DNA of 64,000 bases from Streptomyces sp. NBC_00271 (GTDB lineage Bacteria; Actinomycetota; Actinomycetes; Streptomycetales; Streptomycetaceae), in assembly GCF_036178845.1 (NCBI RefSeq), contig NZ_CP108070.1:7006001-7070000 (forward strand), in the 5' to 3' direction. The notes under the pieces were generated by a model. The model was not told the DNA's origin and made no database searches. It saw nothing but the letters and a program-made list of their open reading frames with translations. Made by a program: the position numbers and the translations under genes. How positions within the stretch are numbered: the stretch's first letter is position 1; each line of letters starts with the position of its first letter. Shown piece after piece: positions 55,540 to 63,509 of the stretch.

Positions 55540-56058
55540 TCAGGTCCGCCTGAGAGTCCGCACCGGCTCTCCGGGCGTCCAGACCTGGACGACCAGATAG
55601 GTGTCGTCCTCGATGTAGGTCCGTACGACCTCCGTCAGCTCGGTGCGGAAGAGGTGGAACGGCTCCGGCGGTTCCACCTCTTTCACGTACGCGGCCTTGA
55701 CCGTCCCGTCGTCGACCTCGACGGCCCGTCCACTGATCCGGACGTCCCCGCCCCCCATCGCCGTGCCCGGCCCCGGGTTCGCCTGGAGCGCGAAGCGCGG
55801 GTCGCGGCGCAGGTCGAGTGCCTTGAGTGAGTCCGGCATCATGCCGAGCCACAGATCGCCGCGCAGGAAACGCACCTCAAGGCCGGTGGTCCGGGGCGAA
55901 CCGTCCTTGCGGAGGGTCGCGAGGACGTGGTGCGTGAAGGCCCCGAAACGCTCTTCGACCGCCTGGGCGAGTGAGGGTTCGGCGGCGACGAAGGTGCCCC
56001 AGCGCGCGGGGTTCACGTATTCGGCAGGGCTCTCGGCAAGGCCGTTGGTAGCGCTCAT
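55540..56058 (-). CDS. Pyridoxamine 5'-phosphate oxidase-family protein
   Basis: A 172-aa protein with the split-barrel flavin-binding fold: HHVLATLRKDGSPRTTGLEV, RGDLWLGMMPDSLKALDLRR, DPRFALQANPGP, then DVRISGRAVEVDD. This group includes F420- and FMN-dependent reductases and heme-utilisation-like proteins; real PNP oxidase signatures are not seen. Convergent with guaA, with only 9 bp between the stops and no evident terminator. Substrate unknown. Confidence 0.82.
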   Translation of the reverse strand: MSATNGLAESPAEYVNPARWGTFVAAEPSLAQAVEERFGAFTHHVLATLRKDGSPRTTGLEVRFLRGDLWLGMMPDSLKALDLRRDPRFALQANPGPGTAMGGGDVRISGRAVEVDDGTVKAAYVKEVEPPEPFHLFRTELTEVVRTYIEDDTYLVVQVWTPGEPVRTLRRT

Positions 56059-56247
56059 ACGGTGAGTGTGGCGCCGATACCCGACACGTACTGTCGGGTA
56101 TCGGCGGGCGCTCGGTCGGCGCCCTCGGGCCGCGGCCCCGGCCCTCTCGTAACGGTTGCGCACTCTCTTCACCGAACGGCTCTGTTCTCCTGCACCGACC
56201 AGAGGTAACTTCCGCTCCGTATCGGACACGCCAGTGCTGGAGGACCT

Positions 56248-57042
56248 ATGCAAGGGCCCACGCCGCCCGTGCCCCTGCCCACCGACCAGCTGCAGTTCGC
56301 CATGCCGCCGATGTACGACTCGTTGGACGACGAGCGACGCCATCGCAAGGAGCGGTTGGCCGGGGCGCTGCGGATCTTCGGGCGGCTCGGCTTCGAGGAC
56401 GGGGTCTCCGGTCACATCACCGCGCGCGACCCGGAGTACAGCGACTGCTTCTGGGTGAACCCCTTCGGGATGCCCTTCAAGCACGTCACCGTGAGCGACC
56501 TGGTCATGGCCAACCAGGACGGGCAGGTGATCGAGGGCCGCTACCACGTGAACCAGGCGGCGTTCACCGTGCACGCCCAGGTCCACGCCGCCCGCCCCGA
56601 CGTCGTCGCCGTCGCACACTGCCACTCCGTGCACGGCCGCGCCCTGTCCGCCCTCGGTGACCTGCTCGACCCGATCAGCCAGGAGAGCTGCGCCTTCTAC
56701 GAGGACCACGCGCTGTACGACTCGTACACCGGTGTCGCCGTGGACACCGAGGAGGGCCGCCGGATCGCCTCCGCGCTCGGCACCCGCAAGGCGCTCGTGC
56801 TGCGCAACCACGGGCTGCTGACCGTGGGCGACTCGGTGGACGCGGCGGCCTGGTGGTTCCTTTCGATGGAGCGCTCCAGCCAGGTCCAGCTGACCGCACG
56901 GGCCGCGGGCCGCCCGATCCTCATCGACCACAAGCAGGCGGTCGCGACCCGGGAGCAGCTCGGCGGCGACCTGGTGGCGTGGATCAACTACCAGCCGCTG
57001 TGGCAGGACATCAGCCGCAGCGAACCGGACCTCCTCAGCTGA
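56248..57042 (+). CDS. Class II aldolase/adducin-family protein
   Basis: A 264-aa protein of the class II aldolase fold. Metal-binding His are visible in GVSGHITARDPEYSD, AHCHSVHGRALS (HxH) and LRNHGLLTVGDSVD. The Glu is near SQESCAFYEDHAL. ATG 56248 has GGAGG four bases upstream. Members act on sugar phosphates or other hydroxy-keto substrates; the exact substrate is not clear, and bare class II aldolase proteins of this length are often hydroxy-carboxylate or adducin-like. The 3' end is duplicated: a 21-bp unit that includes the stop codon is repeated directly after it. Confidence 0.85.
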   Translation: MQGPTPPVPLPTDQLQFAMPPMYDSLDDERRHRKERLAGALRIFGRLGFEDGVSGHITARDPEYSDCFWVNPFGMPFKHVTVSDLVMANQDGQVIEGRYHVNQAAFTVHAQVHAARPDVVAVAHCHSVHGRALSALGDLLDPISQESCAFYEDHALYDSYTGVAVDTEEGRRIASALGTRKALVLRNHGLLTVGDSVDAAAWWFLSMERSSQVQLTARAAGRPILIDHKQAVATREQLGGDLVAWINYQPLWQDISRSEPDLLS

Positions 57043-57065
57043 ATACCGGACCTCCTCAGCTGAAT
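57024..57065. repeat. 21-bp perfect tandem duplication over the aldolase stop codon
   Basis: ACCGGACCTCCTCAGCTGAA plus T is present twice head-to-tail (57024-57044 and 57045-57065). The first copy contains the stop TGA; the second is non-coding. It looks like a recent slippage or small duplication. Confidence 0.9.
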
Positions 57066-57080
57066 TCCGGTGCGCACCGG

Positions 57081-57998
57081 CTAGAAACCCCGCAGTACGG
57101 CCGCCTTGGTCGCCGCGAACTCCTCGTCCGTGAGCACCCCGTCGCGATGCAGCTCGCCCAGCTCCCGCAGCCGCCGCAGCAGTACGTCGTGATGGTCGGC
57201 CTGGGCCGGTACCGATGCCGCTACCGGTGGCGATCCTGGTCCCGACGCGGTGGTGAGTTGCGGCGGCCGGTCGACGTGCTCGCCCGCCCGGAGGGACGGA
57301 TGCGGCAGCCGGGCGGTCACCGCGGCGGCGACGAGCGCCGTGAGCAGGTCGCGGCGGGCGCTGCCCCACAGGTCGAGGGCGAACGGATCCTTCTCCGGCG
57401 GCAGCTTGGAGAACACGGTCTCGCGCGTCACGAACCGCAGAAACCCGTCCTCGTACCCGGAATTGGGCAGCCACTCCACCTGCACCAGGTCCCCGACGGC
57501 GATGATCCGCGGCCCCGTCGCCCGCTTGACCCGGTCCGAGGTGTCCGCCCAGTCGATCCGCACCTGCGAGCCGTCGAAGGAGACCGTGCCGTCGCTGGAC
57601 CGGACGGACACGGGCACGGGCGGACCCGCGAGGAGGAAGGTCTTCGCCGGCTCCTTGGGGATCTGGTCCAGGAGCAGGGCGTGCCGGATCTCCTCGGCGA
57701 CGTACTCGGCGACCCCGGTACGGTCGATGTCGACCGTCAGCCGGTACGGGTCCGCCGCGTCGGGCAGCCGCCCACCGGTCGCCTGGAGCAGCGGATCGGC
57801 ACCCTCACGGAGCCTGAGGCGCAGTCTGCCGCGCTTGCGTTCGGGTTCGTAGACGATGCCCGAAACCGCCTCCAGGGGAACGGCGATCTCTCCGTACGTC
57901 TGCCGGAACAACGGCACGGAGCGATGGAGTCCCGGCGTGATCCTGACCGTGCTGCCGTCGAAGGCCCAGGTCCCGTCGCGCTGGATGATCTCGGCCAT
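57081..57998 (-). CDS. DUF4429 double-domain protein with SHOCT tail
   Basis: A 305-aa cytoplasmic protein. Two DUF4429-like beta domains (IIQRDGTWAFDGSTVRITPG ... FRQTYGEIAVPLEAV, and SSDGTVSFDGSQVRIDWADT) are followed by a Ser/Pro/Ala spacer and a C-terminal SHOCT helix pair (LRELGELHRDGVLTDEEFAA). SHOCT domains usually tether or cap other modules. The domain pair resembles membrane-tethering or lipid-facing modules, but no function is known. Convergent with the class II aldolase gene. Confidence 0.82.
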   Translation of the reverse strand: MAEIIQRDGTWAFDGSTVRITPGLHRSVPLFRQTYGEIAVPLEAVSGIVYEPERKRGRLRLRLREGADPLLQATGGRLPDAADPYRLTVDIDRTGVAEYVAEEIRHALLLDQIPKEPAKTFLLAGPPVPVSVRSSDGTVSFDGSQVRIDWADTSDRVKRATGPRIIAVGDLVQVEWLPNSGYEDGFLRFVTRETVFSKLPPEKDPFALDLWGSARRDLLTALVAAAVTARLPHPSLRAGEHVDRPPQLTTASGPGSPPVAASVPAQADHHDVLLRRLRELGELHRDGVLTDEEFAATKAAVLRGF

Positions 57999-58103
57999 GG
58001 GGAAATTCTCGCAGCCGGGTCAACACGGGGTCCGGTGCTTCACTCGCGCTGACCGGACCTGCCCGACGCGAGCACTGTTCCGTGCGACACAATGCCCTGT
58101 CAT

Positions 58104-58127
58104 CGCAAGGCAGTTGCAAGCCTTGCG
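58104..58127. promoter_or_regulatory. Inverted repeat CGCAAGGC-8-GCCTTGCG upstream of membrane protein
   Basis: A perfect 8-bp inverted repeat around AGTTGCAA, about 110 bp before the gene at 58235 and about 105 bp from the DUF4429 gene start on the other strand. It lies in the shared divergent region and may be an operator for either gene. Confidence 0.45.
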
Positions 58128-58234
58128 AGGCAGCTCTCGGCGCGGGGAAGGCGGCAGCGGGCGTGGCGGTGCAGGAGGCGAGACACGGCTCGGAGCGCGG
58201 TGGCGGGCTCGGTGCGGGACAGGGGGTGGCGCAC

Positions 58235-59467
58235 ATGGGCGGCTGCACCTGCGGGGACTGTCCGCACGGGGCGCGCGAGGGGCACCGGCGCGCCGTTGCC
58301 GCGTTCCTCGCCAGGCGCGACGAGCTGGCGTCGGGACAGGGACTGCCCGCCGCCGTCGCGCACTCGGCGTCCGCGTCCCGGCAGTGGGTCTCCGACGAAC
58401 TCACCCAGTCCGCCGACCTGGTCGCCGAGCGCGGACGCGTCGACGGCGAGGCATGGCTGGGACGCCTGTGGCGACACACGGCGTACGCGGTGTGGGGGGC
58501 CGTCCTGACCCTGCTCGTCGTCCAGGCCCTCACGGCGATCGGCGCGGGCTGGACGGCGGCGCGCACGGCGGGCCTGCTGGCCGCTCTGGTGGTGGCCGCC
58601 GGGCTGACGGGCGCGGGCTATCTGCACCGGGCGCGGGGCGGGGCCCTCGCCCCGGTCGTCGGCGAGGACAACCGCCTGTCCACCTCACGGGCGATGGCCG
58701 TCGGCTGGGTCCTGTTCGTCGTCTACGCCGTACTCGTTCTCGTGGGCCAACTGGCGGCGGCCTCCGCCCACGGCAAGCGCGACGACCTGATCGCCGGCCT
58801 CGAACTCGCCCGCGGTGCCGGTGTGGTGACCGTCGTCGCCGTCGTCTGCGCGATCGCGGTGCTGGTACGCCGGGTCGTGGGCCTGCGGGTCCTCGGGCAA
58901 CGCCTGCAGAAGGTACGTGCGGACCGGCCGCGCGCCGCCGACCTCCTCACGGACGACTCCGGCCGGGGCAGCTTCGCCGACATCCAGTACGTCGTCATCG
59001 GCGCCGTCGCCCTGGTCTTCGCGGCGGTACGGCTCGCCAGGCGCCCGGAGCAACTGCCCGACCTCCCCTGGGGCCTGGCGCTTCTGGTCCTCGTCTCGGC
59101 GGCCACCTACCTCGCCGGGAAGTACGCCGAGGGCGGCCGCCCCGTCATCCTCTCCGTCGTCCGCTCCCGTGAGGCCGGCGACCTCGACGCGCCGATCCGC
59201 ACCGGCGACGACATCGAGATCCGGGGCGCCGGTTTCGTCCCACCCGGCGCCCAGAGCGCGGACCGTCTGTCCCGCATGGTCGTCCGCATCGGCGCGGTGC
59301 ACGTCCATGTCCCCCTGGTGCCGGTCCCCGGCGGCTTCAGCAACCCCACGGACGCAGTCCTGACCGTGCCGGTCCCGGTCGACGTGGAACCCGGCCGGGT
59401 GGAGGTCCAGGTGGTAACGGCGGCCGGAGTGGAAACGAACCGCTGCCTGATCGAGGTGACGGACTGA
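58235..59467 (+). CDS. Multi-span membrane protein with extracytoplasmic Ig/IPT-like domain
   Basis: A 410-aa protein starting at ATG 58235 (AGGGGG 8 nt upstream; GTG 58226 is possible). The head holds CTCGDCPHG, a Cys/His group that could bind metal. About six membrane segments lie between residues 90 and 300 (AVWGAVLTLLVVQALTAI, LLAALVVAAGLTGAGYL, AVGWVLFVVYAVLVLVGQL and others). The C-terminal 100 residues are a beta-rich domain (GDDIEIRGAGFVPPGAQSA, VPVDVEPGRVEVQVVTAAG) like an IPT/TIG or Ig-type fold. No family name is evident. Confidence 0.75.
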   Translation: MGGCTCGDCPHGAREGHRRAVAAFLARRDELASGQGLPAAVAHSASASRQWVSDELTQSADLVAERGRVDGEAWLGRLWRHTAYAVWGAVLTLLVVQALTAIGAGWTAARTAGLLAALVVAAGLTGAGYLHRARGGALAPVVGEDNRLSTSRAMAVGWVLFVVYAVLVLVGQLAAASAHGKRDDLIAGLELARGAGVVTVVAVVCAIAVLVRRVVGLRVLGQRLQKVRADRPRAADLLTDDSGRGSFADIQYVVIGAVALVFAAVRLARRPEQLPDLPWGLALLVLVSAATYLAGKYAEGGRPVILSVVRSREAGDLDAPIRTGDDIEIRGAGFVPPGAQSADRLSRMVVRIGAVHVHVPLVPVPGGFSNPTDAVLTVPVPVDVEPGRVEVQVVTAAGVETNRCLIEVTD

Positions 59468-59493
59468 ACCACCCCGCGGCTGCGTGCGGGGGC

Positions 59494-59561
59494 CTCACCG
59501 GAGTAAGTTCGAGAGCGGGCGGGTGGGCTCACCGGAGTCGTTCGACTGCGGGCCGGTGGGG
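59494..59561. repeat. Imperfect 34-bp tandem repeat
   Basis: CTCACCGGAGT(AA/C)GTTCGA and its GCGGGC(G/C)GGTGGG continuation occur twice (59494-59527 and 59528-59561). The second copy merges into the dispersed GC-rich repeat at 59547-59600. Confidence 0.6.
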
Positions 59562-59600
59562 GCCGTTCGCGCAGTTTTCCGCGCCCTTGGGGGCGCGCCC
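59547..59600. repeat. Partial copy of the GC-rich dispersed intergenic repeat
   Basis: TGCGGGCCGGTGGGGGCCG, then CGCAGTTTTCCGCGCCC and a GCGCCCTTGGGGGCGC hairpin. It matches the left half of the element at 3013-3146. Confidence 0.5.
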
Positions 59601-59704
59601 GCGCCATCGAAAAAAACTGGCCCCGAGCGTTGAGTGGATACCCGCTCTCGTACGTATGGTCTGTTGAGGGGTCAACGGCACGTGGCGAGAGGCGGCGGAG
59701 AGCG

Positions 59705-60241
59705 ATGACTCACGGTATGCGGTCGGACACCCAAACCCCCCATCTCGACGGCGGCGGACGAAACTGGCGGGACACCGCCACCCGCTACGCCCTGTTGCCC
59801 CTGCGCGTCTTCCTCGGCGTCACCTTCATCTACGCCGGCATCGACAAACTCACCGACAGCGCCTTCCTCTCCGCCTCCGGCTCCGGCTCGGTCGGCGACC
59901 TGATGCGCAATGTGCGCGACTCCGCCGCGATCCCGGCCCTCGTCGACCTCGCCCTGAAGAGCCCCGTCGGCTTCGGCTACGCCATCGCCTTCGGTGAACT
60001 GGCCGTCGGCATCGGCACTCTCATCGGCCTGCTGGCGCGCCTCGCGGCCCTCGGCGGCGCGCTCATCTCCCTCAGCCTGTGGCTGACGGTGAGCTGGGCC
60101 TCCGACCCGTACTACTACGGCAACGACCTGGCCTACCTGATGGCCTGGCTGCCCCTGGTCCTCGCGGGCGCATCGGTCTTCTCCGTCGACGCGGCCTTGC
60201 GCGCGAGGCGCGGCCAACGGTCCGGAAACCTCCGCTACTGA
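59705..60241 (+). CDS. DoxX-family membrane protein
   Basis: A 178-aa protein with four membrane helices: LPLRVFLGVTFIYAGIDKLT (the DoxX signature start), then VGFGYAIAFGELAVGIGTLI, ALGGALISLSLWLTVSW and LAYLMAWLPLVLAGASVFSV. DoxX proteins are small quinone- or thiol-linked redox membrane components. ATG 59705 has GGAG 4-5 nt upstream. No partner gene is evident; it stands alone between intergenic repeats and the PspC group. Confidence 0.87.
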   Translation: MTHGMRSDTQTPHLDGGGRNWRDTATRYALLPLRVFLGVTFIYAGIDKLTDSAFLSASGSGSVGDLMRNVRDSAAIPALVDLALKSPVGFGYAIAFGELAVGIGTLIGLLARLAALGGALISLSLWLTVSWASDPYYYGNDLAYLMAWLPLVLAGASVFSVDAALRARRGQRSGNLRY

Positions 60242-60363
60242 GTAACGCCGCAGCGCAGAGCATGCGCACGGCATCGCAGGGTGGACGGCACGGCATCGCA
60301 GGCTGGTAGGTGCAGGGAGCAGGAGATCACCCTGCACCTACCAGCGCTCCGTTCACGCCCCCG

Positions 60364-60588
60364 CTACCCGGACACTCCCGCCCCACGTCGCCGCAACCGT
60401 CGCCGACGTATGCCATGGGTCAGGAACGCCACCGCGCCCGCCAGGCAGAGCCCACCCGTGACGACGGGGATGATCGCGAACCACGGTGTGTCCCACCAAC
60501 CGCCCGCGTCGCCCGCGTAGGTGAGGCCCCCGGCGGTGAGGAAGAGGCCGGCGACCAGCTTTCCCGGCTGGAACTCATGACGTGGCAC
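60364..60588 (-). CDS. Small two-helix membrane protein translated from within pspC-like gene end
   Basis: A 74-aa protein with two membrane segments (LVAGLFLTAGGLTYAG, FAIIPVVTGGLCLAGAVAFL) and a strongly basic RRRRLRRRG tail. It starts at GTG 60588, which overlaps the end of the PspC gene by 14 bp. Its ribosome-binding site lies inside that gene and is a full match to the 16S tail: GGAGGTGATC at 60590-60599, ideal for re-initiation. It is probably cotranscribed and acts with the PspC membrane protein; function unknown. Confidence 0.75.
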   Translation of the reverse strand: MPRHEFQPGKLVAGLFLTAGGLTYAGDAGGWWDTPWFAIIPVVTGGLCLAGAVAFLTHGIRRRRLRRRGAGVSG

Positions 60589-62041
60589 GGATCACCTCCG
60601 CCTGTCCCACGCCGACCTGGAGGTCCAGGTCGAGCGTGCCGCCGTTCTTGCCGCCGGTCGGGGCCGGCAGGGTCACCTGCTTGTGCTTGCCCGGTTCCAC
60701 GTCCACGTCCTTCTTGCCGTCGCCCGGCAGCTGGATGTCCCCGACGCCCACGTCGATGTTCAGCTTCACGGTCGCGTCCTTGGGGACGATCACCTTCAAC
60801 TGGCCCGCGCCCACCTGCGCGGTCGTCGTCACCGTCTGGCCCTTGGTGAGGCCGAGATGGGTGAGATCGAGGGTGCCCACACCCGTGCCGAGGTCGAAAC
60901 GCTTCGGCACCGCGGCAGCGGTCCCGGGAGTCCACTCGACCCGCATCCAGTGGGTGCTGATGTCCTTCGGCATGGCCACGGAGCCGGCCAGCAGCGCCGC
61001 CGTGATCACTGCGAGGAAGATCGACCCCGCGCCCGTACGCCCCACGAACGCGCTGAGTGCGATGCCCAGTCCGAACACGACGAGCGCGCAGGACAGACCG
61101 GTCTGCAGGCTGGTGGCGAGCGGATGGTCGTCCCACGTCAGGCCCGTGCCGAGGCCGCCCGCGACCAGCGCGAGCAGGAAGACCCAGCCGCCGATCCAGC
61201 GCGGGCCGCGCGGCTGCGGCTCACGGGCCGCGCGGAGGTCCCGTATGTCCGGGCGGGGCGTGCCGCGGGCGATGTTGAGCGCCGCCGCGACATCTCGGTC
61301 CCGGGCGTCCGGCGGGCCCCACAGATAGCCGGTGCCGCCCACGTGCGAGCCGTCCTTGACGATCGGGTCGCGCCACCAGGAGGGGTAGGAGACGGGGACG
61401 GGCGGGGCCTGCGCCTCCGGCGGGGCGTCCGCCACCGCCTGGGCGGCGAGCGGGTCGGGGTCGGGGGCGCCGCGCTGCTGCGACCAGTACCCCGCGCCCG
61501 CGAGAAGCAGGGAGAGGACGACGGCGAACGTCAGCACGCTGCCGTTGCTCAACATCGACAGGAACACCCCGCAGCCGACCAGCGCGAAGAGCACGGCCGC
61601 CAGCGCGTGGCCGTCGACGCGGCCGGTGAGGAGCTTGCGGACCTCGTTCTCCTCCTCGTCGTCGTAGGGAACGAACAGCCAGACGAAGCCGTAGAAGATG
61701 AGACCGATGCCGCCCGTGGCGGAGAGCACGGCGAGCACGATCCGGAAGATCACCGGGTCCATGTCGCACTGCCGCCCCAGCCCGGCGCACACACCGCCCA
61801 GCATCTTCTGCCGCCGGTCGCGCCGGAACCTGCGCGGGCCCCCGGGCGCGTGCGGCTCCCCGTGCGCGCGCGTTTCCTCACCTGTCGCGCCCGGCACTCC
61901 CGCACCCTCCGCGGCTCCTCCCGCGCCCGTGGCGGTGCCCGCGGAGCGCGGCACGGCGTCCCGCGGCCCGGCGCCCGAGGGTGGGGCGCCCGGGCCGGGG
62001 CCGGGATCCGGCTCCGCTGCCGCGTGCTGCTGATCTGTCAT
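60575..62041 (-). CDS. PspC-domain multi-span membrane protein
   Basis: A 488-aa protein. After a Pro/Ala/Glu-rich head (about 100 residues) comes a PspC domain (KMLGGVCAGLGRQCDMDPVI, IGLIFYGFVWLFVPYDDEEE), then further membrane helices (ALAAVLFALVGCGVFLSML and others). The C-terminal half is a beta-rich wall-side domain with repeated strands (VGAGQLKVIVPKDATVKLNI). It starts at ATG 62041. It is divergent from the PspC-histidine kinase and likely forms a membrane-stress sensing unit with it. Confidence 0.88.
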   Translation of the reverse strand: MTDQQHAAAEPDPGPGPGAPPSGAGPRDAVPRSAGTATGAGGAAEGAGVPGATGEETRAHGEPHAPGGPRRFRRDRRQKMLGGVCAGLGRQCDMDPVIFRIVLAVLSATGGIGLIFYGFVWLFVPYDDEEENEVRKLLTGRVDGHALAAVLFALVGCGVFLSMLSNGSVLTFAVVLSLLLAGAGYWSQQRGAPDPDPLAAQAVADAPPEAQAPPVPVSYPSWWRDPIVKDGSHVGGTGYLWGPPDARDRDVAAALNIARGTPRPDIRDLRAAREPQPRGPRWIGGWVFLLALVAGGLGTGLTWDDHPLATSLQTGLSCALVVFGLGIALSAFVGRTGAGSIFLAVITAALLAGSVAMPKDISTHWMRVEWTPGTAAAVPKRFDLGTGVGTLDLTHLGLTKGQTVTTTAQVGAGQLKVIVPKDATVKLNIDVGVGDIQLPGDGKKDVDVEPGKHKQVTLPAPTGGKNGGTLDLDLQVGVGQAEVIRATS

Positions 62042-62183
62042 GTGTCCATGGTGACGGGCGGGAAGGCCCGGCGGCAGTCGGGACGACCCTGGCCGAACCC
62101 TGATATCGGCCCTGACGGGGGCGGAGGGAACCGTTCGAGCACCGGTCTCTCGAAGATCAGGGGAGTATCGGGGGTCGACCCTG

Positions 62184-63509
62184 ATGCTCCTGCCCTCCGC
62201 CCGTGTGAACATCGATGGCATGCCGGAAGCCGCAGCAGTGCCCCTCGACGACCCGCGGCCCCCGCGCAAGCTCTACCGCAGCAGCGACGGACGCTGGCTC
62301 GGGGGCGTGGCGCGAGGGCTCGCCGGGCATCTCGGGCTGCCCGTGATCTGGGTGCGGCTGGTGTTCGTCGGCCTGTTCATGGCGGACGGTCTCGGGGCGC
62401 TCCTCTATGCCGCGTTCTGGTTCTTCGTGCCGCTCGGCGTCGGCGGCGTCGACTCCGGGCGCACCCCGGCCTTCACCACCGAGACCGCCCCCGACGGCCG
62501 CCGCAGACTCGTGGCCCGCAAGCCGGACCGGGGCCAGATGGTCGCCCTGCTCCTCATGGTCGTCGTGGCCATGGTCTTCGTCGGCAATGTGAATCTCGGC
62601 GGTGGGGCCAGGGCCTATCTCTGGCCGACCGTTCTCGTCGGCGCGGGCGTCGCCCTGGTCTGGCGCCAGGCGGACAACGCGCGGCGGGCCCGCTGGGTCG
62701 AGGTCGGCCGTCGTCGTCGTACGCTCACGCTGCTGCGCTCCGCGGCCGGTGTCCTGCTCGTCACCGCGGGCGTCTCCGGAATATTCGTGCTCCAGGGCTC
62801 GGCGGCCCACCTCGGGTCGGTCCTGCAGGCGGCACTCGCGGTCCTGGTCGGCACAGCGCTCCTCGCCGGCCCCTATCTCGTGCGCATGACCCAGGACCTC
62901 TCCGAGGAGCGCCTGATGCGCATCCGCGCCCAGGAGCGGGCCGAGGTCGCCGCCCACGTCCACGACTCGGTGCTGCACACCCTGACCTTGATCCAGCGCA
63001 ACGCGGAGAACGCGAACGAGGTGCGACGGCTCGCCCGCGCGCAGGAGCGCGACCTGCGCGCCTGGCTCTACAAACCGGAGGGCACCGGCAAGGACGAGGC
63101 CGACGAGCCGACGACCCTGGCCGAGGCGGTCCGTCGCAACGCGGCCGAGGTCGAGGACAAGCACGGCGTCCCCATCGAGGTCGTCGTCGTGGGCGACTGC
63201 CCGCTCGACGAGGGCCTGACCGCACAGATGCAGGCCGCGAGGGAAGCGATGGTGAACGCCGCCAAGTACGGTGGCGAGGGCGGTGCCGTACAGGTCTACG
63301 CCGAAGTCGAGGGCAGGACGGTCTTCGTGTCCGTCCGCGACCGCGGTCCCGGCTTCGACCTCGACGGGATACCCGCCGACCGCATGGGCGTTAGAGAATC
63401 GATCATCGGCCGCATGGAGCGCAACGGCGGCACGGCGCGACTGCGCGCGGTGCCGGACGGCGGCACGGAGGTCGAGCTGGAGATGGAAAGGGCGGAGAAG
63501 ACGTCATGA
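62184..63509 (+). CDS. Membrane histidine kinase with N-terminal PspC domain
   Basis: A 441-aa sensor kinase. Residues about 25-90 form a PspC domain (LYRSSDGRWLGGVARGLAGH, ALLYAAFWFFVPLG). Several membrane helices follow, then a HisKA_3-like helix with the phosphoacceptor His in VAAHVHDSVLHTLTLIQ and an HATPase domain: N box EAMVNAAKYGG, DRGPGFDLDGI, and MGVRESIIGRMERNGG. ATG 62184 has GGGGGT 8 nt upstream; ATG 62220 is an alternative. Its stop overlaps the response-regulator start (ATGA). Signal unknown, probably envelope or membrane stress by analogy with PspC and LiaS-type sensors. Confidence 0.9.
   Translation: MLLPSARVNIDGMPEAAAVPLDDPRPPRKLYRSSDGRWLGGVARGLAGHLGLPVIWVRLVFVGLFMADGLGALLYAAFWFFVPLGVGGVDSGRTPAFTTETAPDGRRRLVARKPDRGQMVALLLMVVVAMVFVGNVNLGGGARAYLWPTVLVGAGVALVWRQADNARRARWVEVGRRRRTLTLLRSAAGVLLVTAGVSGIFVLQGSAAHLGSVLQAALAVLVGTALLAGPYLVRMTQDLSEERLMRIRAQERAEVAAHVHDSVLHTLTLIQRNAENANEVRRLARAQERDLRAWLYKPEGTGKDEADEPTTLAEAVRRNAAEVEDKHGVPIEVVVVGDCPLDEGLTAQMQAAREAMVNAAKYGGEGGAVQVYAEVEGRTVFVSVRDRGPGFDLDGIPADRMGVRESIIGRMERNGGTARLRAVPDGGTEVELEMERAEKTS

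Noticed and set aside
60683..63394. 903-codon plus-strand frame across the PspC genes
   Set aside because: No recognisable protein; two real genes with PspC and kinase motifs occupy the other frames.
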